NCBI GenBank assembly: GCA_963556145.1
Contig: OY744470.1
Location: 2,418,001-2,482,000 of the forward strand
Length of the DNA: 64,000 bases
Direction of reading: 5' to 3'
Origin: Hygrocybe punicea
Lineage: Eukaryota > Basidiomycota > Agaricomycetes > Agaricales > Hygrophoraceae
The notes under the pieces are model-generated. The model searched no databases and was not told the origin of the DNA. It was given only the letters and a program-made list of their open reading frames with translations. A program made the translations under genes and the position numbers. The first letter of the stretch is position 1; each line of letters opens with the position of its first letter. Below, piece after piece: positions 1 through 12,088 of this stretch.

Positions 1-2330
1 AGGAAAGGGCGAGGAAGAAATAGAGAAACCACACACCGATTGGGGAGGTGAAGTTGTGCACCATAGGGTTCAAATTCGACGACCTCAAGTTATGTCGAGA
101 CAGATTCTGATCCGTCAACCCACGAATTCCACCCATCTCAACATCAGCGCCGCGCCTCCGATTAGGTCTCATCGGTGCAGAACGGGCATGTGGAGGTTCG
201 AACTCTGCGGTCTCAGTCAACCTCTGTGGGTTCACAAGTATGTCTTCGTCCCCAACGTCGTGGCCATTGTCGCTGAAGTTAACCTTCACAGGCGACGAAG
301 TGAGGAGGTACGTTCCGCCGCCAGTGCCGGTGAAGGATTGTGTGACGTTGGTGTCGGCTATGCTAACGGTTCTTTGTCTGTTGGCGGATGCTGTTTTTCG
401 TCGCTCACGGGCGTTGTCCCTTGCAGCGATTTCGCCTTCAATGGAGCGAGGGAAAAATATCTGAGTGACCACTTGCATGAGACGGCATCAATGATGATGA
501 AGGCGGTGATGTTGCGTACCACCAATGTGATACCCGACGAAATACATATTCCGACTGCCGCCACCGTCGCTAGGATGTCTAAATTCGACCAAATTCAGCA
601 TTACGTGAACTCCGCAACCTTTTAAAGGCTTACCAGTCCAAAACATACTCTCGTTGACGTGAGGGTGTGGTTGGACGCCATCGATACCCAGGAGCAGGAA
701 CGGAATCACCATCAAGAAGCGGAAAACAATGCGGATATTCTATTCAGGTTGTGTTAGTCTTGCAAAGGGTGATGCTCTTTTGGTCAATGACCCACGTTCA
801 ACTCCGCAAATTTTGTCAGGCGCACCACAGTTGCTGTATCGACACCTTCTCGTCTCTTCAAAGGGGAACTATTAATAAACAAGGACAATCGAACAATACG
901 AATTAAATTGTACCAGATTATCCAAGAATGAGGGGAAAGTCCATCTAATAGAACAATGAGATGTTCGGTGCAAGTGAAGACGAGAGAAAATGACTTACAA
1001 AACTGGTGTGAACCACAGTGTTAATGAAAGGCTGCCAAGGCTCCCAGCAAGGAATGTATACGCTTCACACTAACGAAGTTTGTTAACAATCGTGCGAAAC
1101 AGGCGGAAAACAGACATACCAGAATAAGGTCTTTTCGCGTAAATATCGTCACCAGGGGCATGTATACAACAGCGACGACGGAGCCAACGGCCCAAGCCTT
1201 GAAATATAAGCTCCGGAACCAGTCTTGTTGAGCGGAGTTGGCGTTGATCAAGAAAAGCCAAAAACAGAGTTCTGTCAAAGGCGAAGCCGTTTCAGATAAT
1301 TGCGAGATGGGTATACAACATGTGGATTATATATGTAGTCACCTTCCAAATGTGTGACCCTGGCAAATTTTCTGTCAGTACTACTAAGATTCCACGAGGT
1401 GATAATTGCCGCACATCTCAAGACTCCATGCAACCGAGAAGATGAGCATCAGAGGGAAGATTGCAGCCCGAGAGACGGAATCCCAATTAGCGTGTGGGGT
1501 TGGAACCACTGGTTGAAAATAAGAGCGTGAAGGAATGCTGAGCAACAACGGACCATGAAACTCACCACCTAAAGGCGTGTCCATAAAACCGTTCTGGTAC
1601 TTGATGATGGTGAATCCAATGGAATATGTCATTACTAGCGGCACCGCTAACAAGTATGAATACTATGACGAAAAGATCATAAGTTCGCGATCCCACAAGT
1701 GTGAAGCAAGGATTGGCGTCTCACTGTCATGACACGCTTGAACGCTCCCGAGCTGGGTCCGTTATTCCATCTGCGTTTCATGTCCACATGATTAACGTCT
1801 AGGTTCACCGACTACTGAGACACTTACTTTACACATTTGAATCTGTCAAAAGACCACAAGTGAAAAAGGAGGAATATTCCTAGCTGAGGAGAAGAACACC
1901 AGGGTTGTCTAACAAGAGGTTACGAACCCTATTCAGAAGACACATACCAGTGAAGTTAGGACAGCCCAAACCAAAAAACTCGCGGGCGATGTATGCGACA
2001 TTGAAAGGAACAAAGTGTGAATGCTCGAGCCGGCGAGAACGAGGGCCGGAAGTATTAAATGGTGTGTTTATTCGACTTGCTACGTATATGAAGGCTCGGT
2101 AATATTAGACCGCGGTTCGTTTTGATGGTGATGGACCCTTACCTGAGGAGTGGGCGGAGCACATGGAAACACCAGCTGGTGATACAACCAGCCTCGGAAA
2201 AGCGGCAACATTATTTCTCCAACGGCGACGGAAAGATGTATGGCCAGCTGCGTGGTTGTCTGACATAGCAGCTGAGCCAGAATTGAAAAGGCTTTCCTTG
2301 TACGCCGTAGTGGGCATAGCATGAGATTGT
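1..2330 (-). CDS. Multi-pass membrane protein, conserved in basidiomycetes, function unknown (3' end off window)
   Basis: Minus-strand gene with many short introns. Coding blocks that can be followed, in order, are about 1790-1740, 1662-1395, 1270-1130, 1078-1005, 870-800, 735-625, 565-535 and 475-1. They contain several hydrophobic helices (for example residues LLAVPLVMTYSIGF, LTLWFTPVL and FLMVIPFLLLGIDGV), then a cytoplasmic tail after FFPRSIEGEIAARD that is Ser/Arg-rich. The in-frame TAG at 1663-1665 is best read as an intron acceptor (intron about 1665-1726, GTGAGA...CATAG), so it does not break the gene. The N-terminal exons (about 1950-2330) are uncertain. The frame is still open at position 1, so the C-terminus is cut by the window. 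The topology suggests a 7TM-like integral membrane protein; no named family is claimed. Confidence 0.55.
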
Positions 2331-2404
2331 GAGATCACAGTCGGCATAGCCGAGAGAATTATTATTGATATTATGTAAAAACCCCATTTGCTCAAAAACG
2401 CCGA

Positions 2405-3031
2405 ATGTCTGTCCAAGTCGCTGCGTTGCCCTCCGACAACGACAACGAAGAGCTGCTGCTCTCTTGCCGATATGGCGACCTCGGTGATGTTAAGCAGTTC
2501 GTGGACACGTTTGGCCCAGCCCCTCTTTCAGTCGTACGAGATGACAACGGAAACTCCATCCTTCACATGGTCGCTGGGAACGGGCAAAATGGTGAGCTCC
2601 CCCCAACGGAACCTGGCCCACGAAGCAGTTGAAAGATGCACTACACAGAAGTCCTGGATTACATACTACCCATCATCTCTCCTACGCTGCTTTCCGCACG
2701 GAACAACTCCGGCTCAACGGCTCTCCATTGGGCTGTGTTAAACTCACACCTTTTGGTCATCCAGAAGCTTGTTCAGTTCTCTGCGAGTTCCGGAATTGAT
2801 TTAATCGACATCAAGAATGCGGCAGGGAGGTCATCCTTGGGCGAAGCTGAATTGGTCGGTTGGGAAGCGGGCGCAAAGTGGCTCGCGCAAATGATGGGGT
2901 TGGACCAACGTCACGGTGAAGGTACCATGGAGGAGGCGGAAGAGACCGTTGACATGGATTCTTCCCAAGACATCCAAGTTGAGATCGAGGACGCAGATGG
3001 ACGCGTGGCCAAAATGTCACTTGAGGGATGA
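2405..3031 (+). CDS. YAR1: Ankyrin-repeat protein, Yar1-like
   Basis: Two exons, 2405-2591 and 2649-3031, with a 57-nt intron (GTGAGC...ACAG); the spliced product is 189 residues. The first ankyrin unit carries RYGDLGDVKQFV followed by NGNSILHMVAGNGQNE; the second carries NNSGSTALHWAVLNSHLLVIQKLV, and the C-terminal third is acidic. Length, two central repeats and acidic tail match yeast Yar1 (about 200 residues), a chaperone that shields ribosomal protein uS3 (Rps3) during nuclear import and 40S assembly. The family link is inferred from architecture; a generic short ankyrin protein is the alternative. The start is divergent from the membrane-protein gene on the minus strand, so the two may share a promoter. 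Confidence 0.65.
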
Positions 3032-3810
3032 ACACCCATCGCAACCGTGAGTTCCATTCCATATCACCATGTACAGATGGTGCGGGTGCCCGCTCGCAAT
3101 ATCAAACTCCTTGGAAGCCCTAAATCCGCACGGGAGCGCAGGTATCTCAACTCACCAGTTTACCCTGGTAGCATGATACTTATATCAATCAAATTCACCG
3201 TTTTCACCTGCGTGATACTTATGTGGGCACTCATGTCCACATTATACCAGGATAAGTCGTCGACTGCTGTTTTTAGACTACTTTCTGAAGCGAGGACTTT
3301 GTCGAGAGGACGCACGTAACCAATTGTCGGTTTGCTCCACGGTACCTCCTGATTTCATTCCGACCACAAAACGATGGTTTTTAAAATCCTTCGATTCTTG
3401 GTATCGCCTACTTGCTGGCATCGTATATAATCGCGCTACCTGGCATGAAATAAGAAGTATTCCAGGACCTGGAATATGAAGTACTACTTGCACTGTCTTT
3501 CCGTAGAAATTTGTGGGATATACATCATTTTATTAGAGTCGAAAACTCTGGCATGACGCCTACCTCCGAGACAACTCTATAGTACTAGCAAACGCAGTAC
3601 TCTAGCAGGATCATTCAGAACGACGATCAGGACACGGCAAGCTATGAGCCACGGTGTTCCGTAGGATCCTCAGACAAAAGGAAGTTTGTAACGCACGCAA
3701 ACCCCTCTAAGCCCCAAGGGCCTTTCCTTTCCTTACATCCACGGACGTCTAGACTGCATCGGAAACCTCACTGCCTCAATCGAGGCACTGGCCGTACCCA
3801 GCATCGCCCA
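3032..3810. other. Non-coding stretch, nothing recognised
   Basis: Between the Yar1-like gene and the DUF4246 relic. Only short open frames without codon structure are present. No repeat or RNA gene was seen. Confidence 0.4.
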
Positions 3811-3814
3811 CTAG

Positions 3815-5445
3815 GTTCAAGTTCGACCTCCCAAGATTCGGATTACCTCTCAACTTCCTCCCTCGGGTCGCTCACTCAAGGGATCTATATATCGATGGAA
3901 AATATACAACTGTGCACTATCCGGCAACGGGAGATGGTCGTGATCTATTCCCAAATGTATTAAACAACACGGACTTTGAAGGGGGCAACGTATCGTAAGA
4001 ACTCAAGTATCCTCTCCTGCAGAACAAGCGGACTACTCATGTACCATGTTGCAGCTCACGAATCAGCTGACAGACATGGTCGATTGGCACACTGAGGTAA
4101 CACCGAAAACTCAATATTGTAATATTCTGACTATTCGACGAGGAGATCGTATCTAGAAGATCGAGGCACTAGCCATTGAAGGTAGAGACATCTCGCTGAA
4201 AATGGCCGAGTGGTGCATTGCCGAGCTTCGATACAAGGCCAAGATATTCCAGGACACAGGCGCCGTCAGCGTTTACAATAGAGATGTCGTACGGTCAGAG
4301 ACCGTTGTCTGAAGTCTTCTGAAAGATGCGCTCAAAGCGGCTGTCGCACCGCTTGAAAACGTCGATGCGAAGCATCTAGACTGGCAGCCTGGTTCTGATG
4401 ACAAGGCTCTGGATATTGTTCACCCTTCATTATTTCCTCTGGTATATGGACGTAGCCGAATCCTTCCGGACAGTGTTACCAACCTTAGGGATTACATCAC
4501 GCGATGTGGAGAGGGACCAGTGGTTTCAGTGCCACCAGAAGTGGAGACGATGCTTGATGGTCCGCCAGAGAAGCGTGTTTATTATCAGATACCTCGTCAA
4601 TTTGTGAGCAACCCAGACAGCTGCGAGTTTCAATGGTTACCTGCGAGGTAGGGCTTCAAACTTCACGGTTACTATATTGACTGATCTTCAAATTGTGTAG
4701 AATCAACAATCTGACTGGAGGATGGAGGTGAACAAGATTTCTCTGAAGGAAGAACAGCGTGGATCGAGAACACCCACCGAGCCATTCAGGGTATTGCCGC
4801 CAACTGTACCTAAGCTCTTCGATCTTCGATCAGGGTACAACGCTGAAAGTTAGGAAATCCGTCGATCTCAGGAAAGATTACGACAAACGTGGTCTTCAGG
4901 TGATAGTCAAGTTGACAAATATTCATCTTACTCCCGAAAAGCCTGGCACTTGGTATGTTAAAGGCAGCTGGTATGTGCGAGACTTCCCCCTTTCTCCCTG
5001 CAGCTGTGTTTCGCATAGAATAAGCATGCAGGGCGTGGTCGAAACCAAAGAAGGGGGACTTGCCACTTTCCCCAACATCCTACAGCACCAGGTCCAACCA
5101 TTCAGGCTCGCTGAGTCGCTGACCCAACAAAGCCTGGCCACCCCAATGTCCTCGCACTTTTTCTCGTTGACCCGAACCTCCGTATCATTTCCACGGCCAA
5201 TGTGCGGTGCCAGCAGCGAGAGTGGTGGAGTGAGGCCATCCGGTTGGGAGATGGCATGCTCTCTGACCTTCCAACGCAGGCGTTACGCAGCTACAGGACG
5301 AGATCTTTGGACAGGTGCAGGACGTCCCGATAAGTTTGGAGGAGGCGAAGGAGTTGCGGCGAGCTGGAGCTGATTGAGGAGCGGAAACGATTTGTGGTGA
5401 GTCATGGGGAGGCGTCTGAAACCTTTGATGAGTTCTCGCTTTGCG
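3815..5445 (+). pseudogene. DUF4246 family gene, decayed
   Basis: Conserved blocks of the fungal DUF4246 family can be read in order but in changing frames. They are TMLQLTNQLTDMVDWH (from 4042), a block with WCIAELRYKAKIFQDTGAVSVY (from 4200), then KDALKAAVAPLENV, DIVHPSLFPLVYGRSRIL and SCEFQWLPAR (4325-4650), LRKDYDKRGLQVIVKLTNIHLTPEKPG (from 4870), ATFPNILQHQVQPF (5060) and RIISTANVRCQQREWW (5180). An in-frame TGA at 4310-4312 and frame changes near 4155, 5115 and 5330 break the gene. The stretch between HLTPEKPG and the FPNILQH block is much too short, so the core part of the domain is lost. The weak match from 3815 may be the N-terminus. The biochemical role of DUF4246 is not known to me. 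Confidence 0.75.
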
Positions 5446-5713
5446 AGCTTTGAGGGCTCTCGATGAAACAGCGGGGACCTTTATTGATGTTTCGTATGTC
5501 GTTTGGGGTCGGGTTTTGTCATTGGCGGGACATGATGGCTGCTTCCACAATTGGTTGACCGTTCGTTTTAAATTTTTAAATGCACCTTGGAACAGATCCA
5601 AGTAGACCTGAAAATGAAATTTATTTATCTCTCACGGGAATGAATAAACTGGTGGTATTCAAGATCAGGTTCAAATAGACATTTTGACAGCCTACTATAT
5701 AGTCTAGTCAAGC

Positions 5714-5944
5714 TCATTGGGTTCCCAGTACACGACCGCTCGCGAGAAAATATGCGTCCAGGGGGTGTATGGTGGCTTGGGGGTCGGCGACTCCGCGCTC
5801 GTCATCGGCCGTGACAGAGTCAGCTGAGCGCGCACCAGTGAAGTATGGTCCAGGATGTTGGGAATTCTTCTTCCACTCTTCTTCCACTTGGACGATATGC
5901 ATGTTGTCGATGAGAGAAACGAAACGAGCGTCCAAGTGTTTCAT
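5714..5944 (-). CDS. Small hypothetical protein
   Basis: A 76-residue minus-strand frame, MKHLDARFVSLID at its start, rich in charged residues and without membrane segments. It lies between the DUF4246 relic and the F-BAR gene, divergent from the latter. A possible acceptor (CACTCAG) lies about 20 nt upstream of the ATG, so it could be the last exon of a longer gene. Nothing identifies its function. Confidence 0.25.
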   Translation of the reverse strand: MKHLDARFVSLIDNMHIVQVEEEWKKNSQHPGPYFTGARSADSVTADDERGVADPQATIHPLDAYFLASGRVLGTQ

Positions 5945-6148
5945 TATTAAAATATTGGAAAGCCTGAGTGCACGAGATTTGCGGAATGGCTGGATATGGA
6001 CATGTCACCGCACCGCACCGGATACAACCGGCGGAGTCTTACAACCCAAACCTGTTTCTAGTACCAACCCAACCTGATTCATCATCACAGCCTACAACTC
6101 TTTTCTTCCTATATAACCCTCTCTACTGCCCCGTCGCACAGCTACTAA

Positions 6149-8560
6149 ATGTCTGCAAGGCGGCAGCCATCAACAACGTCCTTGTCGAAATATGCGCGCA
6201 CAAACTCTCCCGCAGTCGCGAACTACTCGATGGACTTTTGCAATGTCTTCTGGGGGATCGGAGACGGCGGTGTGGACGTTCTCTTTGCGCGCATGCGCGG
6301 TGCGTCAAGGACAATGGAAGAACTCAGGAATTTCTGGAAAGAACGGTCCGTCTTGCCTGTGGGAAAAGTCAATGTTATGTTATTTTACAGTGGTTTTGGC
6401 AGGTCGGCCATCGAGGAGGAATACGCTAAGCGTTTGGCAAAGTTGGTCAAGACAACCCTAGGCAAAGATGAAGTCGGGTACGTCTTCAACGTCTCTGCCG
6501 TGTTTCTCTTCACCTAGAACTGCGCCGAGCCCTGCCTGGCGACACAGCCACATTGTCAACCTTACTCCTCTAGTATGTTGCCTGGGGCTCGGTGCAGATG
6601 TCGTCCCTTCCAAGCTCGTTGCTATTGAACCATATCTGATCACATCTGCAGGGAGTTGCGCAACTCCCTGGATACCATCCGTCTAGAAACTGACAAGCAA
6701 GCTGGCTACCACCTTCAACTAGCACAGCAAATCCGCACAGATCTTGAAGGTCAAACTGCGGCTTTCAATGCTAAACAGGCACACCACAAGAAAATGTACC
6801 AATCTGGTATCGAGAAGGAGTTTCGGGCAAAGCAGTCACAGGAATCTCACGTAAACAAGGCCCGCGAGAAATACGAGGCCGATTGCCTCCGTATCAACTC
6901 CTACACCGCGCAGTCGACGCTTGTGCAAGGAAAAGACTACGAAAAACTCCAATTGAAGCTCGAGCGCGCGCAGCAGACCGTCCAGGCCAATGAACGGGAC
7001 TTCGCCAACTTTGCAAAGGCCTTGCAGGATACCGTGCAACAGTGGGAACACGATTGGAAGGAATTCTGCGATAGCTGTCAAGATCTAGAGGAAGACAGAT
7101 TGGAATTCATGAAGGATAACCTTTGGGCTTATACCAACGCGGTATCGACTGTCTGTGTGCACGACGATGAGGTAGGTGTCTCGATAATCTTAGTCTGTGG
7201 TCTACCTAACATTCGTCTACAGTCTTGCGAGAAAATGCGCCTCGCCCTTGAACAGATGGAGCCAGAAAAGGACATGGAAAACTTCGTCCGTGATTACGGG
7301 ACAGGAAATTTGATTCCAGACCCCCCCGCCTTCGTCAACTATGCAAACGCAGATACACCCTCGTCGTCATCTTCTCGTCCCACCACCCATCCAGCGCAGT
7401 TTATCCGATCGTCACAAAGGACACCCCACCGCAGTGTTCCGCCGCCGTCGCCGCCCGAAGCACCCTCAGCCAACGCTGCAGGCGTAGGCGCTGGCGGCAG
7501 CAGAAGAAGGGACCATCAACCGGATGCCTCTCTTATTCGAACGGCGACCCAGAATCAGGGGACCTCCCGAGGACAAGCACAGGCCAATGGAACTTCAGTC
7601 AACGGTCTGCCCCCGTCATCGCAACCAGTGTCCAGGCGACCCACGCAGACATTCAAGCCTACCCAAGACCCAACTGCAGAACCCATTGACCCGACGGCAT
7701 CGACCTTCATCAAAGTAGGTGCGAATGCTTACCTGGTAGATTTATCGAACGACCCTCAGCAGGGTCCCAGCCGCTCGGGCGGATTGTCGTCGTCCACGCC
7801 AACCGGTCCGCCACTTATCGATCCGCTGGCTAAGCAATTGGAAGACTTGAGGGGTGCAGCGTCGGGATCTGGAAGTGTGCGGCGGAGTGGTACTTGGAAG
7901 CCTACGGAACCACGACCGGGGCAGTCTTCCTCGCGAAAGGGGACTATGGAGTCAGCCGCTGGACCGTCCTCGTTGTCTCTTCCGTCATCCAGTGCTCAGG
8001 CATCTGGTTCCCGAGACTATAGTACCTCGGCGGAGATGGTCGTAGGAAACCACCCTGCGTCCACATCGCGCCCGTCGTCGCCCAATCCTCCCATGGCGTC
8101 ATTCATGCAAGGGCCACAGAAAGTCTCGCCTTCTACAGATGTCGAAAATGTACTCGCCCAATACCAACAGTCGTTCCCGGGCGAGCGTAAGGCGATCAGC
8201 AGGCCGAACAGCCGACAGGGCAGCGCACCATCTAACGGAGGCCCTGCTAGCGGATCTCACAGTCATAATCTCAGCCAAGGGCAGAACTTGGCCAGTCCCG
8301 TCAGCAGGGAAGGCCATCCCGGCATTGGTGCACACGGACGTAGCAGTCCCCAGCCGATATCGAGGTCCGCAAGTCCCGTGGGAGGTAACAGACCCAATGC
8401 TATTCCTGTACATCGTGGTCCTGCTCCGGGGCTTGGGTATGGCCAAAGTGCCGCGCGTCCTGTCAGTCCGAATCGCGTGGGAATCGCCCTGGACCCCAAT
8501 GGCACGGTCGTGGAAGATGCGATGGCAGACAGGTTTAATCAGCAACAGCAGCAGCAGCGG

Positions 8561-8592
<32 letters not shown>

Positions 8593-9303
8593 GCAGCAGC
8601 AAGGACAACAGTACGCCCCGGGTCCGCAACGCAGGACGAGTTATATCGGTGTTAACAATGGCGTGATGGCTCCTCCCCCGGTCCAGCAATCAGGATACGG
8701 TTTCCCACCACCCACACCAGTAGCATACCAACCCACAAGCGCGAACCAGCCGTATATGAACCGGCCGGTATACAACCCTGTACAAGCGCCGTATCAAATC
8801 GCGCCTACGCAACTGCCTGTTTACCAATCTCATTCGGCCGCGTATGGAGGTATGGAAGGATTGCAGCGTGGACCCTCTACTACAAGGTCGTATAATCCCC
8901 AGATGGCTCCCCCACCAGGCCAGCTGCCGCCGCCACACCAACAGGGATACGGGGGTGCGTATCGCTCGCAGAGTCCCATGATGAGGACGCCGTCTCCATT
9001 GCCGCCGACCGTGCCGCCGACCGGACAGACTACCGAGGAAGGGGTTGGAATCTTGTTCTATGGTTAGCTGTGTTCCATCTTCCATCACAACGCGCTGATG
9101 GTCAACGATTGTATTTCAAAACAGTGAAAGCGCTCTACGACTATACCGCTACGATCGAGGAAGAATTTGATTTCCAAGCGGGAGATATCATTGCCGTGAC
9201 GGCTACGCCTGAAGATGGGTGGTGGAGTGGCGAACTGCTTGATGAAGTCAGAAGGCAACCTGGCCGGCACGTCTTCCCAAGCAATTTCGTGTGTCTGTTC
9301 TAG
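6149..9303 (+). CDS. HOF1: F-BAR/SH3 cytokinesis protein (Hof1/Imp2/Cdc15 type)
   Basis: Five exons: 6149-6345, 6403-6477, 6652-7171, 7223-9062 and 9125-9303; the spliced frame gives 936 residues. The N-terminal F-BAR domain (about residues 20-270) has MDFCNVFWG, then MEELRNFWKER, IEEEYAKRLAKL and LETDKQAGYHLQLAQQI. A long disordered Ser/Pro-rich middle holds a poly-Gln run near residue 700-730. The C-terminal SH3 domain (from about residue 878) has ALYDYTATIEEEFDFQAGDI, WWSGEL and FPSNFV. In yeasts such proteins bind the plasma membrane at the division site, bend it and recruit septum and actomyosin-ring factors through the SH3 domain. The first intron uses a GTCCGT donor; the 57-nt and 51-nt introns contain no stop and keep frame if retained. 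Confidence 0.9.
8541..8612 (+). repeat. CAG/CAA microsatellite coding poly-Gln
   Basis: Mixed CAG/CAA codons (with one CGG) inside the disordered part of the F-BAR/SH3 gene. It encodes about 24 Gln with a single Arg, and is likely length-variable between strains. Confidence 0.9.
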
Positions 9304-10300
9304 GACCTATCTGGTTTCTGGCCTTGGTTTCACGGGTTTTTTTTGTGGCCCCTGGTTTCAATTTCAGAACACTGGTGTTTGTGATGTTATGTTTTTGATA
9401 TGCCGCTGACTGCTTCATCGCACCGATTGTGTTGCCTACTAGTGCTAGTGTTTGCGGTACCTTTTGACCCTCCCGACATCTCTTGAATTTACTGACGTCC
9501 ACATGTCTTGCCTTTGTTTCTCGTGCATGTATTACATTCTGTGAATAAACTTTCTGGACCATATCAGTACCCAGAGGGAATCCGAGGGATGCAGATAAAG
9601 GACCAGGAGAAAGCCTCCGAAGTTCCACTAAAATTAGTATGGAAGAAATACAGTTAGGTCTAGTCTGAGGTCAAGACTGATGATTGGTTTGGGGCCAAGA
9701 CCTTGTAGGACGCTCAGGCTTAGCCGCTGCCTGTTTGGGGAGATCTAGTATAGAATGCGGAGAAGATCTACGTCGGCTGAAGAGTGGCTCCGAGTTCGCA
9801 AAGGGAATACTGTAAGCGCTGACGCTGATCGCTGTGCATGAAGGAGAAACGGTGATTTCTGGTGGGTGCATAAACTCCAAGTTGTTCCGATTGCTTTGGG
9901 ACTCGGACCACGGGCGGCCACGTTGGGTGACACCCAAAGAGTTTGGCACTCCAGCACCACAATTGACGCCACCAGACGGGCTCCAGCACAAATTCTTGGG
10001 CCACGAACTTCAATGCGCGGCTGACGGAGCCGAGCGGTGAGCACGGCATAATGCTAGCAATTGTCAGAGGCGACTTATTGTTCACAGTGTTGTTCACTGA
10101 TAACCCATAACCCATTTCGGGGTGGACCGTCATGATCAAGCTGTCACAGTACCAAGTCTGCCATCACCACCAGTTTCACTCCTTTTATTAATAATAAATG
10201 ATCCGTTCGCTATAAAGCACTTGACCTGTCCGGAATAATCGCCCAACCCCGCATAACTCATCCTCCACGACTGCACTCATCGCCCACCCGCGCTCAGGCT
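9304..10300. other. Intergenic region with weak minus-strand coding potential
   Basis: Open minus-strand frames at about 9671-10170 have Ser/Pro-rich translations but no recognisable domain and no convincing splice sites. I could not build a gene. A TATA-like TATAAAG at 10212 precedes the frame starting at 10309. Confidence 0.25.
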
Positions 10301-10308
10301 CAGCTATC

Positions 10309-10635
10309 ATGTTACTCGCAGCCGTCCGTCTATACGAGCACCCTGACTTTTCTTATTCGCCAAACCAAGAGTCGATGGCCCGGGAGTGGAGCACGAAAGT
10401 CTCGACAGGCGCACGATATGCCGCTGTTTCTGCCTTGACGCTCGCCGTCGCAGCAGCATCAACATTTGGTGTATACAGGTTCACCGTGGCGCCCCCGAGC
10501 TTGAAACCGCGGTCTTTGCTGCAAGATAGGTTCGTGGCAACTCCATTTCACGAAAACTCGCTGAACCGATGGGTGGGCCCTGTAGCGTTATCCACCACTA
10601 ATACGACGCTCGAGCTGTTTCTTTGCACCGGATAA
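10309..10635 (+). CDS. Small hypothetical protein with one hydrophobic segment
   Basis: A 108-residue frame starting 97 bp downstream of a TATAAAG box. Residues about 35-60 (ARYAAVSALTLAVAAASTFGVY) form one predicted membrane helix. It is convergent with coatomer zeta. No family recognised; it may be spurious or have extra exons. Confidence 0.3.
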   Translation: MLLAAVRLYEHPDFSYSPNQESMAREWSTKVSTGARYAAVSALTLAVAAASTFGVYRFTVAPPSLKPRSLLQDRFVATPFHENSLNRWVGPVALSTTNTTLELFLCTG

Positions 10636-10749
10636 TTCGTCTTTCACGGCACCAGTGCAACTTATGGTTATCTGAGATGTAACATTATTCTGGTCGGGTA
10701 ACCGGAGGGGATATTCGCTGAAGTTAACAGAAGCAGTATAGACGAGTAT

Positions 10750-11478
10750 CTAGTATTGTGCCATCCTTTGCTGCACCTTCTCCTTCATCGTGTTGTACGC
10801 ATTCATGATGGTTTGCTCGTTGAGCACAATCTCCGTCGTATCTGCTTTTGGCCGGCTCACCCTCGACGCGATCGCCGTCGAATCAGTGTCCACAATGATC
10901 CTAAGGTGATATAGCAATGTCCTTGAGGGGGGGGAAACGCAGTGAAAATAATTTATTAGCGTACCCATCGTCAATAGTCTCGTCCAAACATAGGACCACC
11001 AGATCCAGGTTCTCCAGCACGCCGCGTTTTTCCAGCTGATTCCGAAGCAGCACACCGAGCGCGTCCGACAATGCTTGGAGCGCTGACCATAGCATCAACT
11101 CGTTTTCCGACGGGCCAGCGATGAGGTAAAGGATGAGATCAAGGGAGTGCTTGTACACGGCCAGATGCGAGTCGTACACGATGACGTCGCCTATGTTGGT
11201 GTGTCGACAGGGCGAATCCCAAGCAAGCGGGGGAAGTGTTTGCAAAATGAGCGCATATAATCAGGACGAACGACCGTGGTAAGGATGAAGAACGGACCTC
11301 CTGGTTTTTTCGTCTTTTGCCATAGCCCCTTCTCGAAAGCACGCTGCTCCTTCAGGGTCAGTAGTCCTTTTGGCTCCCCGTTGGGATGGTTCTTCGGTCT
11401 ATAGTATTTGGCGAGCACACGCCCACCCTCGCCGTCAAGGATAAGGAATGCGCTAACGCTGTACAGCGACATATTCAT
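10750..11478 (-). CDS. RET3: Coatomer subunit zeta
   Basis: Three exons on the minus strand, 11478-11298, 11190-10965 and 10900-10750, encode 185 residues, the normal size. The N-terminus has LYSVSAFLILDGEGGRVLAKYY, the middle DVIVYDSHLAVYKHS and SENELMLWSALQALSDAL, then NLDLVVLCLDETIDDG, all hallmarks of the longin-fold zeta-COP. The protein is the small partner of gamma-COP in the COPI F-subcomplex that coats Golgi-to-ER vesicles. The first intron uses a GTCCGT donor. A TTAG directly precedes the ATG, so a 5'-UTR intron is possible. The start codon lies 148 bp from that of the divergent NIF3-like gene. Confidence 0.93.
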
Positions 11479-11626
11479 CTAAGTACCAATAGATCCATTG
11501 TCGTTAGACGACAACGGCATAGGCTTGTAGTGGCATTGCTTACCGTAGATGATCCCAGGAAATTTCAGATTTGAGTCGGACTTGGAATCCAGAACTTGGC
11601 ACTAGCCTTATTAGCTCCTTAACAGA

Positions 11627-12088
11627 ATGTCCATATCATCCCGCTTCAAACTTGTATTTTTCTCCCCAAGAACCGCAACTCGGGACATTCTGAACCAGCT
11701 CTTCCAACAATTCCCGGAAGTACTTGGAAAAATCGGGGAATACGAGCATTGCGCATTTATCACTCCAGGAATAGGTATGCACATCCTCATCCCCGTCACC
11801 CGTGAATATGATATCGAGAATGTACATGCAGGTCAGTTCAAGCCAAGTCCCTCCGCTAATCCCACCATTGGCTCAGTGGGGGAGGAGGAACATGTTGAGG
11901 AGGACAGGGTGGAGCTCGTGGTGAATGACAAGGGCAGTAATGAGGAGCTCAAGAATGCGATAATGGGGCTGAAAGCGGTATGTTCTTCATCGCCGATTCG
12001 TGTGATTTGGTGAGGAGAACAATGCGATGGACAGATCCACCCATACGAGGAGGTCGCTTATGACGTATACCGGCTGGAAGACTTTTGA
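11627..12088 (+). CDS. NIF3-like small protein (YqfO/CutA-type fold)
   Basis: Three exons, 11627-11774, 11832-11977 and 12035-12088, give 115 residues. The spliced order reads KLVFFSPRTATRDILNQLF, GEYEHCAFITPGIGQFKPS, GSVGEEEHVEEDRVELVVN and ends with HPYEEVAYDVYRLEDF. This pattern (GxYxxCxFxTxGxGxFxP ... HPYEEVAYDVYxLE) is the fungal stand-alone form of the NIF3/YqfO insert domain. Its cellular role is not established. Both introns are 57 nt, stop-free and a multiple of three. A broken copy lies at 26461-26905. Confidence 0.85.

Noticed and set aside
1663..1665. Nonsense codon in the membrane-protein gene
   Set aside because: It falls at the end of a good intron (GTGAGA...TCATAG, about 62 nt), so the gene is not called a pseudogene.
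8099..8689. Minus-strand poly-Leu protein
   Set aside because: It is the antisense of the poly-Gln tract of the F-BAR/SH3 gene.
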